Assembly: GCA_964019695.1 (NCBI GenBank)
Contig: OZ026524.1
Location: 19,151,509-19,215,508 of the forward strand
Source of the DNA: Loripinus fragilis
Taxonomy: Eukaryota > Mollusca > Bivalvia > Lucinida > Lucinidae
Reading direction: 5' to 3'
DNA length: 64,000 nucleotides
Shown piece by piece: positions 1 through 11,329 of the stretch (its first letter is position 1; every line of letters begins with the position of its first letter). The notes below the pieces were generated by a model, which worked only from the letters and a program-made list of their open reading frames with translations, did no database searches and was not told where the DNA came from. The translations under genes and the position numbers were made by a program.

Positions 1-289
1 TAAAAGCATTTATTTCGAGGTAGCCATTGTCATCAGTATTGATGTTTTACTAGTCCTGGTTATCTTAACTTGATTCCACGAATTCTGGAAGATCTAAACT
101 AATATTTTAGCATAAAAATGATTATTTCACTAGATTAGCTAATTTATAAATTGAACATGCCAAGTACGCCATAGATCACAATTAAGCCAGTTCATGAGAC
201 TGTGGTATTTAACATATTTGCGTATATCCACCTTAAAGCATGCATGCGAAGCTATCTAGCGAGTAAATAAGACAGGAATTTTTAAAAGT

Positions 290-810
290 TCTCCCAGTAC
301 ATTGATATAGTTTTGATATTTTTCATACAATGTATTCTGATCTTGCAGGAATATTTGGTTCTGACTCAGTGCAGTTATATACCGCTTTGGCCAGTGATAG
401 GGGGCGTGAAAATTTTTGCACTTTCCATCAGTTCTCATGAACAAACTCACTAAAACGAGTCTGCTGTATTCTTATCTGGTAGGTTCTGTCCATATCTGAA
501 GGATCCTTTTTTCGAGATTATTTAGATGTCGCAACAGCTGTCGTTTTGCTGCATGGAGAATGTAAACAAATCTACACATTCATCGAAATAGTGTATATAA
601 TTTTTCATATTCTGTTCCTTCAGGAGTATTGGGTACTGACTCAAAGCAGAATACCGCTTAAGCCGGTGCTATGGGGCGGGTGTGAGCATTGTTTAACTTT
701 CCATCAGTTCTCATGAACAGACTCAATAAAACTGAGTCTGCTGTTTTCTTATTTTGTAGTTATCTCTAGTTCTGAAGGATCTGTTTTTCCAGATTATTTA
801 AGTTTGTACT
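290..810. repeat. diverged tandem duplication, ~290-bp unit
   Basis: Two copies (about 300-530 and 590-810) share several blocks in the same order: an 'atttttcata' block, 'tggggcgggtgtgagc'-like text, 'ctttccatcagttctcatga', and an 'actcaataaaactgagtctg' block that is itself a short inverted repeat. The copies differ at many positions, so the duplication is old. No coding capacity is seen; the 64-codon frame inside is not protein-like. Confidence 0.6.
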
Positions 811-1055
811 TAGCCTTTACTTTATATTCGTTCTTTGTGCAAGAAGTGAATGCTTACATGTACGAAAAATGCACGTGCGTAGAACTTGGTGCTGCAAGTA
901 CAGGGTCTTTAGGTACGAGGCTAAGTCAAACTAACTGAGAGTTTGTAAATATCTTTTGACTGGTTTTGCACGTTTGACTGTAACTGGGTACCTATGTGGA
1001 ATGAACCTTCTCGCTTCAGTGCATATATGAGATGTTATCTTAGCATCCGATATAC

Positions 1056-1200
1056 CGCCCCGATAGCTAGGTTGATAGAGCGTCTGCTTTTAGAGCAGGA
1101 GGTCGTGGGTTCGAATCCCGGCCGCATCATACCAAAGGTGTAAAAATGATACTTGCAGCTCCCTTGCTGACGCTCGCATAAAAGAGGTTGTGCTAGGAAG
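1056..1200 (+). repeat. tRNA-derived SINE
   Basis: A tRNA-like head has box A (tagctaggttgatag) and a perfect box B core (gggttcgaatccc) at the usual spacing. It is followed by a non-tRNA body (gcatcataccaaaggtg onward). The acceptor stem does not pair, and the anticodon loop ttttaga would present TTA, so this is not a working tRNA gene. It is a pol III SINE head plus body. Confidence 0.75.
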
Positions 1201-1357
1201 ATAGAGTAAGGCAGGTATGTATATGTTAAGAGATATCGGTATGTCGCAGTTAAAAGCTCTACAGAGCTTATGTTGCCTGTTTCAAATAAGCGACGTTACA
1301 AAAGCTTCTTTATCTTTAATCAAATATGTAAAGTTTCTTTTTTATCTTTAAGTTGCT

Positions 1358-1992
1358 GTTGCTAGGCAACTAGAGACAGTCTCTCTGCGATATGGTTTCG
1401 TGCTGACGACATTTCTTACTATACAAGGCATCTATGAGTTTAAAATCATTTCAAATCTAAAGCAAGATAAAAACGGACCTTTCATCTCGCCACTCATATT
1501 TAACAATGCGTAAGCAATGTTTTAAAGATGCCTTGCAGAAAGTATTTCAATACATGTAATATTTTGTTGCGTAGCAACCAAAATCGTTATAAACTATATT
1601 TTTGACAATTATTGACATATTTTGTTGCTATGACAACAGTTTATTCCTAAAAGTAGTCAAGATATGCGTTCAGGTATTAAAAGCAATTACATAACACAAT
1701 GAAATACTCATAGAATATGATACATGTACTTATATGATCATTTTAATTCTGGAATGAACCGTTCTCAGTGGGTTGGGTATTTTGTTGAAAATTGCCTGAA
1801 TTTTACTTTTTTTGTGGAAAGATTCAAATGCCTTAATAAAACTTGTTGCATTTAGCAAGTATGGATTTTAGCACTTTATTTGCAACAAATGCACAAGTTG
1901 ATGTCGCTCACTTTTATATTGTGTTTCAACGGCAACGCTTTATTGTAGCGTGAACGCATGGCTTAGGTCACGCTGTTTAGTTGCTTAGCAAC
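1358..1992. promoter_or_regulatory. cluster of four X-box-like palindromes
   Basis: GTTGCTAGGCAAC (1358-1370), GTTGCGTAGCAAC (1566-1578), GTTGCTATGACAAC (1624-1637) and GTTGCTTAGCAAC (1980-1992) all resemble the RFX-factor X-box, an imperfect GTTGC...GCAAC palindrome. No gene is visible within several kb, so this may be a property of an unrecognised repeat rather than a promoter. Confidence 0.35.
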
Positions 1993-1999
1993 AGCAATC

Positions 2000-2768
2000 C
2001 ATACGTTGCGTAGTTATGTATTTTGCATATTCTGAGGCAGGACAATTCATTGCATAAATGTGACAGGTTTGACTGGTGTACTGTCATTGGACAAGCTATA
2101 TTATACATATGAAACATACCATTCAGTCTGAAAATTTTTGAGAATGGTCACCCCTGCTCCTCGTGTGATTTCATAAGGAATTTATCAAGTTATCTTGAGT
2201 AAAAGTAATCATATATTATTATTCTATCTAAAAATACATTAAACTATATTTTGTTTCAATCAAATTGCTCAATTGGTCGACTTTCTGTTTACTCGCGATG
2301 TGTTATTCTTGCAAGCACTAGTGATTTGCGGATGAAAAACTAGATTTAGATAATAGAAAAAAACGACATCTAGCTCTGCCCAAAGATTTTCAATATAGAA
2401 AACAAGAATAAATAAAACACGCCTACCAAGTTGTATATGTCCAAAACCTTATTATACAGATAACAAAATACAGACCCTCACCAAGGTCATAGAAAAAGAC
2501 AATGATGTGTCCACTATACAGATCGGTACATGGGGCTATGTGTACTGTACGCTTCCAACCAGTGTTTACAGTTTACTCAAACTTGGTTGTTTGGGTAAAA
2601 TGGGGTACTACTAGGCATAAGTGAAATTAGTTTTCAATATTTAGGCAATTACACATTCGTGAATCACTGCAAATTGATTCAGTTAATAAGCCCTGCGATA
2701 ATACATTAAAAAACAAAGAAATTGTAATGATAAGGTAAATACTAAATCTAGAAATGATTCTTTAAGGG
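2000..2768. other. no recognisable feature
   Basis: AT-rich sequence with no protein-like frame, no tRNA boxes and no obvious internal repeat. Confidence 0.5.
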
Positions 2769-2769
2769 C

Positions 2770-3075
2770 TTGGCTATTATGCAACAGATCGTACGGCTGA
2801 TTATAAACCTTATTACGGTTTATAGCCATGATTGCCTATTTCATTACACAACGTGTCTGACCAAAGATTCAATGACAGCCCCGACCTACAAGTTACATTG
2901 GTGGAGTCTAACGCTTGTCTTTCTATGTACCCACCGTGATTCAACGTGGGTCTTCATCAGCTCTGACTGTTTGTTAGTTAAGGGCACTAGGCTTTTTTTG
3001 CATCAAAGTGTGTTGATTTAATTTTATTTTTTCTCCGTGATGATGCATTGTTTTGGTTAGGAGACCTTCTAACGA
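2770..3075 (+). pseudogene. reverse-transcriptase C-terminus remnant with 3' tail
   Basis: The plus-strand reading contains NLITVYSHDCLF and then DSMTAPT. These match the end of the RT fragment at 20,279-21,082 (NPITVGNFAFLF...SDSMMVPT). The downstream 'gtgatgatgcattg' block recurs after the related remnants near 28,580 and 29,611. Only the last ~40 codons plus tail survive, a severely 5'-truncated and diverged retroelement copy. Confidence 0.6.
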
Positions 3076-3149
3076 GCTAAACAAGGTTTAGGCGTTAACA
3101 ACTTTAAGAACTTAGCACAATTATTTTGCCAGTAAAACAAGTACACATT

Positions 3150-3760
3150 TATGCTTCCTTTACACGCATCACAAACAGCAGGGCTTCCAATTTGCCTAGT
3201 ACATCTTTCCGTACACCTTATACATTTTACCAACATATTAAATACGACTACGCATCGTCACAATACTTTGCCTTCGTAGAAGTCTCGACCAGAGACGAGA
3301 CAAAGGTCTAAGGCAACTCTGGTCTGGCAATTGACACTACCCACCTCTAGCACCAAATGTAAAAATAAAAAAACAACTTTTTGTGGCTTTTCCATGGGTA
3401 GTAACCAGTGCTGGGCCTGGATGGTTTATAAATTGTGTATTTATTTTATGACAGGAACTCCAGAAGGCTCAACCGAACGTGATTTTATGGAGAAGCCGGG
3501 AATCGAACGTGCGACCCCTGGTTTACAAGACATAGGTTTATCCTCTACACCACGGCGGCTTCTCTAGTAGCGTTAGCCGACAAGCCTACAAAGCCCATCA
3601 GTGAAAACGCATACCCAACCACCTAGGGTGATTAACTAGTCATATAGGCCACCTTTACTCGCGTCACAAACAACAGGGCTTCTTATTTGCATACTGGATC
3701 TACCTGTACACCTAAGACGTTTAACCAACGTATTATACACGTAACTGCGCATTCCCAAAG
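3150..3760. repeat. direct repeat pair flanking a SINE
   Basis: A ~110-bp segment at 3156-3265 (acgcatcacaaacagcaggg, 'accttatacattttaccaac') recurs at 3652-3757 (cgcgtcacaaacaacagggc, 'cctaagacgtttaaccaacg'). The tRNA-like SINE head lies between them. The copies are ~75-80% alike by eye. Confidence 0.55.
3484..3566 (-). repeat. tRNA-Thr-like SINE head
   Basis: On the minus strand this reads as a near-complete tRNA: box A tggtgtagaggataaac, an anticodon loop containing TGT, and box B acgttcgattccc. The ends pair as gagaagcc/ggcttctc. The same head recurs at 54,722-54,803 attached to a SINE body, so I call it a SINE head rather than a tRNA gene. An isolated tRNA pseudogene is the alternative. 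Confidence 0.6.
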
Positions 3761-4020
3761 TAGGCTATGTTGTTGTTTTTTGTTGCTCCCATTCGATGTG
3801 GGCGCTCTATAGTCGATGCTTATTTGTGGTGTGGATTATGTTGTTATTTCTAGTCTAGTAATCATCTTGAAAGAAAGGAAACTGGTCGTTTGAATTTAAT
3901 TTTATTGTGATTGTCGATGTTCTGTGTTCTTCTTTATGATAAAATTAGTTGGTCTGCAATATATGGTTGTGGCAACTCTCATGCTTGTCTATATACTATC
4001 TCGGCTGTATAATCCAGTGA
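3758..4020 (+). repeat. dispersed GTTGTTGTT-type repeat, copy 1
   Basis: T/G-rich repeat with 'gttgttgttt...cgatgtgggcgctc' and 'tttaattttattgtgattgt'. It resembles 10,185-10,505 and 30,700-31,060, which share 'ctgttgttgttgattc' and 'gttgctttactttaa'. No coding potential. Confidence 0.45.
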
Positions 4021-4374
4021 TTTAAGATGTTACACTTTCTGAAAATATACACAGACAGACGAGCCGAATACACAGTATACTCTGGTATATTTTCTACTTT
4101 TAGCCATAGTCATAAATTAATGTCAAAACATATACTCTAAAACAAAAATGAGATACACACCTGTTGGATTGTACACAGCACTGATCCAATCTGCACTCAA
4201 GGTACTTATCTGAATATTTATGAAAATTACATGGATCAAAGAGCGAAGATTTAGCGCCAGTAAAAGGCATTTAAGCCCAGCACTCCCCCCTCATTAGCTT
4301 TCGCTGATGTCTGTTCTTAGGAGATGTTTCTATTGTTGTATTGATTCATTGTTCCGACATAAAGATTTATCTAC

Positions 4375-4470
4375 ATATATCGGTAGATTAGATGGTTTGG
4401 GCCTTATGCTGCGTCTGTTGTTGGGCCCACTGGGGTTTAACTGGTGGATTTAAATAGCTCTGGTATTCAT
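4375..4470 (+). repeat. fragment of RT-family 3' tail
   Basis: 'gggcccactggggtttaac' and the preceding 'gccttatgctgcgtctg' are the reverse complement of the 3' untranslated tail at 29,370-29,430. A shorter relative lies at 13,205-13,262. Confidence 0.55.
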
Positions 4471-4479
4471 TTGTATGTT

Positions 4480-4958
4480 ATGTTCAGTCCTTATCTACGG
4501 AAGCCTATATGTGACATTGTGTTTTGTGTTATGTCCTTTTTTACTATTTACTTTTGTATGTTGAGTTTTCTGTTAAGTGTACAATGTTGCATATTTAAAA
4601 CGGCGCAATTCACGAGGTAGAGCCAAGATGGAGAACAAACGAGGAAAAAAGACGAGAGTATAAGCATTTTAATTCATCTGTCGTAATGTTAGTTTTTATT
4701 TATTTGAAATTGATGCAGCTGGCAAAAAGTCTACCGGAGGCTTTCGGTTTGATAATGCTACATACTGGGCTCTCAATGTGAAAGTAGTCACATAGACCCA
4801 GTACTATTCAATATAATACAGTTCGACTGACTATAATAGTTCGATCCATTTATATCGACACATTTAAATTTTTACAGAAATTAATTCTGAGATTTTATTC
4901 TGTAGGTCTAGATCTGATACAGTGCAATAGAAAATAAGATGGCATTAAATGCAAAACG

Positions 4959-5023
<65 letters not shown>
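4480..5023 (+). repeat. GATA-microsatellite-linked repeat, copy 1
   Basis: The unit starts near 'ggaagcctatatgtgacatt', contains 'ggcgcaattcacgaggtaga' and ends with 'aaaacgta' running into a ~60-bp (CTAT)n tract at 4,961-5,023. The same order of blocks occurs on the minus strand at 6,055-6,430 and 11,330-11,910. Microsatellite-ended repeats of this type are common in bivalves. Class (MITE or non-autonomous Helitron) cannot be decided here. Confidence 0.7.
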
Positions 5024-5024
<1 letters not shown>

Positions 5025-5189
5025 GAGGTTATTTGTCTATCAGTCAGTTTAAATGCTATTTTCAAACGTCACACCCTTTGCCATATAAATTTCTTGAATT
5101 TATCTACTTTTCTGTTTGCCTACATTCATTTTAATACCGTCTACCCCATATCAACACACCCCTGCCTACAAAAAATGCTTGAGTTTATT

Positions 5190-5695
5190 TACCTGTCGGT
5201 CTGTCTGTCTGTCTTTCTGCCTGTCAGTCTGTCTGTTTTTCTGTCTGTATAAGAAAACAAGTATGTATTGCAATGAAATTCCATAATCACTATGATGACG
5301 AGACACAGTACACAGGCAGTCATACGACAGCAAGAAAGCATTAAAAGTAAATCAGTCAGTTTTCTGGCTCTTTTCCTCAGCAAAATGACTGCAAAACTAC
5401 ATTGTATAAATCACTACGAACTTCACCACAGAATAAGAAGACAATACAATAATCCCACATACAATGAGAGCAACAAGGAATAATGAATTAACAACAACAT
5501 AATCAATGCCTTAGAACGAACAGTGGTCGAGATCACCAGGGAGGGGCTCTTCACCCTATATTCTGCTATTGTACATAAAGCTGTTATCCTACCCTATACC
5601 CACCCACCACCCTATACGTTTCTTGGGGTTATCTACATGTCTGTCTGTCAGTCTGTCTACCTGTCTGTCTGTCTATCTGTCTGTCTGTCTAATGT
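5190..5695. repeat. CTGT microsatellites
   Basis: Imperfect (GTCT)n tracts at about 5,190-5,245 and 5,636-5,692 flank ~390 bp of unique-looking sequence. Short frames crossing them are translation of simple repeat. Confidence 0.7.
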
Positions 5696-5699
5696 GATG

Positions 5700-6054
5700 G
5701 CGTGAACAGACAATCGTTATATTGCAGGGCTATACGTGTACTTATATATATTTTTTTATTCTTTTGACTTTTATATTTGGCCCTTTTACTTCGTCTTTTG
5801 TGTTTTGCCATTTGTGTTTTAAATTTTGTCTTCAGAAAGGTTTCTTTCCTTTATTGTCTTTTGCCTTTTGTGTTTTTACTTTCAGCTTTTTACTTTTGTC
5901 TTTTGTGTTTAAACTTTTGTATATTGTATTTTGGCTTTGGGTTTTCGCATGCTAGTTCTATGATTAAAAGGCACCAAGTACCCCTTCAAATCTTGGCAGT
6001 AGACAAACATACAGACAGACAAATGAAGTGTATCGGATATGGGAAGGCGGTGGA
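5700..6054. other. T-rich stretch, no gene
   Basis: Strongly T-rich with recurring 'tttgtctttt' and 'gccttttgtgttt' words. Overlapping frames on this strand encode only F/L/C-rich runs, which is a composition effect. Confidence 0.5.
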
Positions 6055-6430
6055 AATAGATTGATAGATAGATACGTTTTGCATCTAATGCCATCTAATT
6101 TTCGATTGCACTTTATTCGAACTACATAATAAATAATAATAAATTGTAACTATTAAAATAAGTCAAACTGTCGTGTACAGAATTGTCATAGATCTATATG
6201 AATACTTCCACAGATAGCATGGTTGAACGGAAAACCTACAGTAGACTTTTTGGACTGAGAAATTTACCAGCTGCATCGATTTCAAATGTAAAAAAAAACG
6301 TTACACAGGATGCATTAAAATACTTGTACTTTTGTCTCTCTTACCTTTGTATTTCCATCTTGGTTCAACCCCTATGAATTGTGTTGTTTAAAGTGATGTA
6401 CAACATCATACACAAAACATACATATGTTT
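6055..6430 (-). repeat. GATA-microsatellite-linked repeat, copy 2
   Basis: Begins with a short (GATA)n and 'tacgttttgcatctaatgcc', the reverse complement of the right end of copy 1. It continues through matching blocks to 'atgaattgtgttgtttaaa', the counterpart of 'ggcgcaattcacgagg'. Copies 1 and 2 face each other about 1 kb apart. Confidence 0.65.
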
Positions 6431-6607
6431 GCAAATTCATATATGAGCCACGTCATAAGAAAACCTGTATTTTGAAATGTGAGAACAAAAAGGCACTGAT
6501 TAGATGTGTCCTAACATGCTGGTAAACACAATGTTTAAAGTTTAATATCTTATTTCAAGATTCTAATACACCTCGCCTATAGAGTCAATGCTAAAAAACC
6601 CGTGATA

Positions 6608-6840
6608 TATCAAACAATAATTCACAGCTTTGAAAGCGCGAGGAAGACGCGCGCTAGCTGACGTCATTTGTTACTGCAAAAAGGCGTCAGTCATGGCGTT
6701 AGACAGTGTAACGTCGTTTTTACGATGGAAAGACGTAACTTATACATGTAAATACATGAGATTTCCTCAGTGCAATGGCGAAAAGTTGGAAGAAGCTGAA
6801 GACTTCAAATGTATTTTCGTCGTTTATTGATGTTAAAAAC
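6608..6840. other. CpG/ACGT-rich patch with a perfect CRE
   Basis: Unusually CG-rich for the region (acgcgcgctagctgacgtca). It contains a perfect TGACGTCA at 6659-6666 plus several ACGT cores. No associated gene is visible. Confidence 0.3.
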
Positions 6841-6845
6841 GAAAC

Positions 6846-7007
6846 AGATCAGCTCTATTGCGTGAATTGTTGAGTAATAATTCACTGTTTGTCGGTCAGT
6901 TGTACGAATATTAATCACTCGTGCTGTGCGCTCATGATTTGATCTTCTTTACAACTGACCTCAAAACAGTGAATTATTACTCAACAACTCACTGCTAGAG
7001 CTGATCT
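6846..7007. mobile_element. hairpin (MITE-like) element
   Basis: A near-perfect inverted repeat: the left arm 6846-6905 (agatcagctctattgcgtga...) pairs with the right arm 6950-7007 (...agagctgatct) around a ~44-base loop. Each arm is ~58 bases with a few mismatches. No coding capacity and no clear target duplication, so the class is open. Confidence 0.65.
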
Positions 7008-8156
7008 ATTCCTTAATTATAGCAAGTTTTTGAAGCTTAGAGAAGGTCAATTCCAGCCCAACATAGTTTGTTGGAAAATTCGAAATTCGAAAACGAGATG
7101 TCTAGCGATAAGGCTAATTATTACTGTTTCAATGCTTCATCAGTTTCCCAGTGGATGAACAGCTGATCTGCGCATTTTTTCTCTGTATGTATAAAAATGC
7201 AATTCAGCTTGTATTGGACATCTCTTTGATCAGTTCATGTTTCTATATAAAAATTTATTTGTCTATAGCTACACAGTCAAGCTTGTGTTGGACCTGTTAG
7301 AAATCCACAAAGCCAGGTTTTTTCATGATGAGGCTCATATGTCAAAGATTATACAATGCAGCTACTCATATTTGGCGTGAAAACTACTGGTCCTTATTTA
7401 CACAATTAACTTTTATTTTACAATAATAACAACATTAATGCAGGTACACTGAACTAATAATGAAACCTGGCATTAACGACTGGAGAAACCTGGCACTTTT
7501 CGTTCGTAGCTAACTTGTAAAAAACAAGTCCAAGGGAAAAAAGTAAAAGTTTATTTTAATAAAAAAGCATCAAATGTGATTTTTATTTTAATGCATACTA
7601 TCATCAAACTGCGGTAAAGTACCTGATCAACATGCTGAACTGGCTAGCACAATAAACCAGTGACCTTGACCTATATTTTACAACCAACAAAGCGTGCATA
7701 TGGCATCTCCTCAAAATTCTGTGTCGGTTCAAAGACATTGGCCTAAACTGAAACCAAGTTCTAATTGGTCAACACCTTGACCCATGAACTATATCTTATG
7801 CTTTATTAATAAAGGCCCAATGACTTTGTCTCTCTTTCCCCAGCGGATGCAGCACCAACTTCCATGGAATTCTTGTTCTTTGTCAAAACACCTCTCCCCC
7901 CGTTTCATGTCTGTTAATTACTTTGTTGTGGCTGTGTAGCCAAAGTACATCGCGTCAAAGTCAGAATGCAAAAACATTTCTGCCAATCCATCTATGTGTT
8001 TCTTAATTTAAATTGAAATCACACGTTCATCTCATCAAAATTTCAAGTAATGTAGATTGAACCTTGAAGAAATCTGTATTAACTTAATTCAGAATGAAGA
8101 TTTCATACATCTAAATAAACCAAATATTTATTTACTTGTAAATTAAGCAAAGCAAT
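7008..8156. other. no recognisable feature
   Basis: AT-rich; no protein-like frame longer than chance, no repeat recognised. Confidence 0.5.
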
Positions 8157-8500
8157 GTCAGGAACGAATACAATTAGTTTCTAAACCCTGCCCATAAAAC
8201 CACAAGGAAAAAGAGTCGCATCGAGATTGATGGGAGTAAACAAATGACATATGATGAACCAAGTAAGCAGCTTTTTTCCAAACAGGTGGTGACTCTTAAT
8301 TCAAACGTAAGCGAATAAAAATTACAGCTTAAATAGGACAATGAAATGATAACACAGAACAGCAAGTAACCACAACAAAGCATCAACTTGGAACGGTCAG
8401 TAATGCGTTACTAGTGGATTTAAGTTAACTTTACGAGGTTTCAGTCCTAATCCTCACTTTCGATGTGGTTCTAAAACATGCATTTGAATGGCCTACGTGA
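8157..8500 (-). repeat. RT-family 3' tail, diverged copy
   Basis: Shares the ordered blocks of the RT-family tail: 'tcaggaacgaatacaatta', 'aaacaggtggtgac', 'cttggaacggtcagtaa' and 'cgatgtggttctaaaacat'. Strongly diverged, with no coding part. Confidence 0.55.
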
Positions 8501-8835
8501 ATATTTCAAACTAATCAATAAATCAACACAGACAACAAAGTGATCATGGGTAATTCAAGGATAAAGAGTTAACAGAAACAACGCTTACTCTGACATTTCA
8601 CATCGCCACTGGAACCCTGGAGGGAATGAAAGCCAAAAGTTGAATCATGGTGAGCCAACACACAGAGTACGTGTAACAAAAGTGATTTGTGCGACAAGTG
8701 TTGCTAATTTCATATGTAAAGTAAATACAAGTTTTTAAAAATAAAATTAATTAGGATTATATTTCGTTGCTCTTCTATAGATGATGTAAAAGCTTCAATG
8801 CTTCGTGTGTCTGCCACGTGTATGCAATGCAAAGT

Positions 8836-9370
8836 AGGGACGAGGCAAAGTTCTGGATTCGATACAATAAATTACCACACCTGACCCTCGATACCATATG
8901 GGAAAGTTAACAAAACACTAAAACATTAAATACAGGAGAGCCAAGAAGTCAGCTCTTTCCTACCAGGTGACCACAAGGCTGCATGACACAGACAAGACAA
9001 TATAGCAAAGACAAACACATAAAAAAATCCACAAATGAAATACCACCTTGGAATGGTCAGTAAGAAAATTACTGGAGGGCTTAAACTTGTTTCACGGTAC
9101 CAACCTAACCCTTAATTCTGATTTTGATCAAGACACATAAATGTTTGGTTCGCGTGAAAGATCCCTAACTTATCCATGACCCATCTCCAAGTACATGTTA
9201 GCCAAGATACAAAAAGGAGATAAAACAAAGAAACGGACATAACAGAACTAATACTGAATATTGTAGCAAAAGAAATCAAACAGTTAAACCCTGGCAGGCC
9301 TGACAGCAGACACAGCATCAGGCCCAAACCCTCTCATTAACAGATACGTCTTCAATTTGGAACCGTCAAA
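8836..9370 (-). repeat. RT-family 3' tail
   Basis: Contains the full series of tail blocks in order: 'cgatacaataaattaccaca', 'aagtcagctctttcctacca', 'ccttggaatggtcagtaag', 'cttaaacttgtttcacggta' and 'cccaaaccctctcattaac'. It stops just where the RT coding part begins in the 19.7-21.1 kb copy, so it is a 5'-truncated retroelement insertion. Confidence 0.7.
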
Positions 9371-9839
9371 GCAAACCCCTTAATTTCCTACCACTGCTGT
9401 CATCATATTAAGCAAATCTACTGCAGTTGAAATTAGTTAATAGAACTTGTGTTCACTGGTACTTGTAAAAGCAAGACGTGAGTGTTTCAGATTTTTTTCA
9501 GTAGGTCTTTAAGTCCAATGAACAGATTCACTGACGTTTGAAAATCAGTTTTTGGGTTTTATAAGGCTCAGTATCGCCAGAAATTCATTTAAACACGTCT
9601 TCTTATTATACGTTTCTTATCATGCTGTTACATCAACTTGATCTACCAGTGTTCCAAACTCTATGTGACCATTGAGTATAGTGTATCAGGCTATCCTTCT
9701 AATATATTAACATTTTCTCTGCGCTCTTATTGACTGGAGAATCCAGCTTTACACACGCTAAAAAGCCACCACTAAGAGCTAAACAATCTTTGTGTTTTAA
9801 CAACGGCAGCAACTAGGGAACATATTTGGCCAGTAAATT

Positions 9840-10180
9840 GTATCTAAGTAAGAATGATGGCAAAGATCAGGAAACGATACAATCAAGTACCACACCTGAC
9901 CCAGGATACCACATGGGAAAGTGACAAAAACACAATTAAACATCACAAACAAGAGCCATGCGGTCAGCCCTTTCTCAGCAGGTGACCACACTGCAGCAAT
10001 AAACAAACGCGAAAGCATGACAAACACAGTTCATAAATAACACAATTAATCCACAAAAGAAGTACCGCCTTGGAAACGCCAGTAAAATATTTTACTCGAG
10101 CGCTTAAACCAGTTTCACAGCGCCAACCTCACCCTAGGTTCAGATGTGGATCAAAACACATAGATGTTTCCACCCCCAGT
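9840..10180 (-). repeat. RT-family 3' tail
   Basis: Blocks 'aagatcaggaaacgatacaa', 'taccacacctgacccaggat', 'ggtcagccctttctcagcag' and 'gccttggaaacgccagtaaa' match the tail at 19,748-20,278. It is truncated shortly after 'tcagatgtggatcaaaacac'. Confidence 0.7.
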
Positions 10181-10184
10181 GGCC

Positions 10185-10505
10185 TCAGCTGCTGTCTGTT
10201 CTGGGTTGGTGATTCTGTTGTTGATGATTCATTGTTTGTTGCTGCTCACATGGTGTTGGGTCTTTGTTTTATAGCTTACTTCTTATTGTCCTTTCTAGTT
10301 TGTTGTCATCTTGCTGGATATAGAGAGCTGGTTGCTTTACTTTAATTGTGTTGTCGTGCGACTGTCAGTGTTCTTTGTATCTTCCCCTCTGGTGTCATTT
10401 GTTAGTCTGTGGTCTATGCTCGTGGCATTTCTTGGCCATACTCATCTGTTTTGGGCGCTTCTATCTAGTTCTGCTTAATGAGATCAATAAAACAGAGTCG
10501 GACAC
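10185..10505 (+). repeat. dispersed GTTGTTGTT-type repeat, copy 2
   Basis: Blocks 'attctgttgttgatgattca' and 'gagctggttgctttacttta' are shared with 30,700-31,060. The end carries 'gagatcaataaaacagagtc', similar to the block in 290-810. Confidence 0.5.
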
Positions 10506-11329
10506 ATTCAACATCAAATGGGGTTAGAGTCTTGAAATTATCCTGTATCTCTCAGGTCTTTAAAAAGCGTACCAAGCAATGTAATCCCTGGCGCCTCAGC
10601 GTTTCCCGCCATGGCCCTATTCGCTGATTGGAAACACAGTTTCCGTACATGAAGATGTCAAATCCAACAACTGAATCTGCAGCTGTGTGTCTAAAAAGGG
10701 TTGCAGAAGCACAATTCTTTGTGCCTAGGTCACAACGTAGATCATATGGTGCTATCCAGAATAGCTCAAAACATCTAAATATGAGATGGGTTCTGAATGC
10801 TGAAATCGCTGTCGTGATTTTGTTTTTTGTTTGTTTAGGATACATATTAATTGTCGTCCACATGATGTAAATCAATGATGCACAAACTTAATCATTTGTC
10901 AAAATACATCAGAATTAATTGTACTCTAGATTGGCCATTCATTGGAGGGAGGTATGATGGAACAAAATTAATAACTCCACACTGTGTAGCAAGATGATCA
11001 CATTAATCTTGCAGCGACATGATTTAACCTGAAAATAAAAATGATAAATTATGAATTATGAAACATCTTCGGGTGCACAAATATATGTTTTTCTGCGTTG
11101 TGTTTTGCTGACTGGTTTCACATAATATGCATGCATTTAAATAACTACTAAGTTTTTTTTTAAAAAAGAACAACTGATTTGATATCAGTGAAACTACCAA
11201 ATTTTAAGGTTCTCATAGGTACACTTATTGCATTTTTATGGTAAAACCAAAGATCTCCAGTAGGACACACTGCGCTCACAAACAGTGATTTAGTACCATT
11301 TAGTTATTTCCAGAAAGACAGATACACTC
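10506..11329. other. no secure feature; region open on both strands at 10,552-10,875
   Basis: About 80 codons (plus) and 107 codons (minus) are open over the same DNA. Neither resembles a known family, there is no splice or initiation context, and two-strand openness argues for chance or for an old element. The rest is AT-rich. Confidence 0.3.

Noticed and set aside
1056..1135. A suppressor tRNA with anticodon TTA reading TAA stops
   Set aside because: The acceptor stem does not pair, the T stem has mismatches and a SINE body follows directly; it is a SINE head. It would otherwise have been attractive given the in-frame TAA in exon 9.
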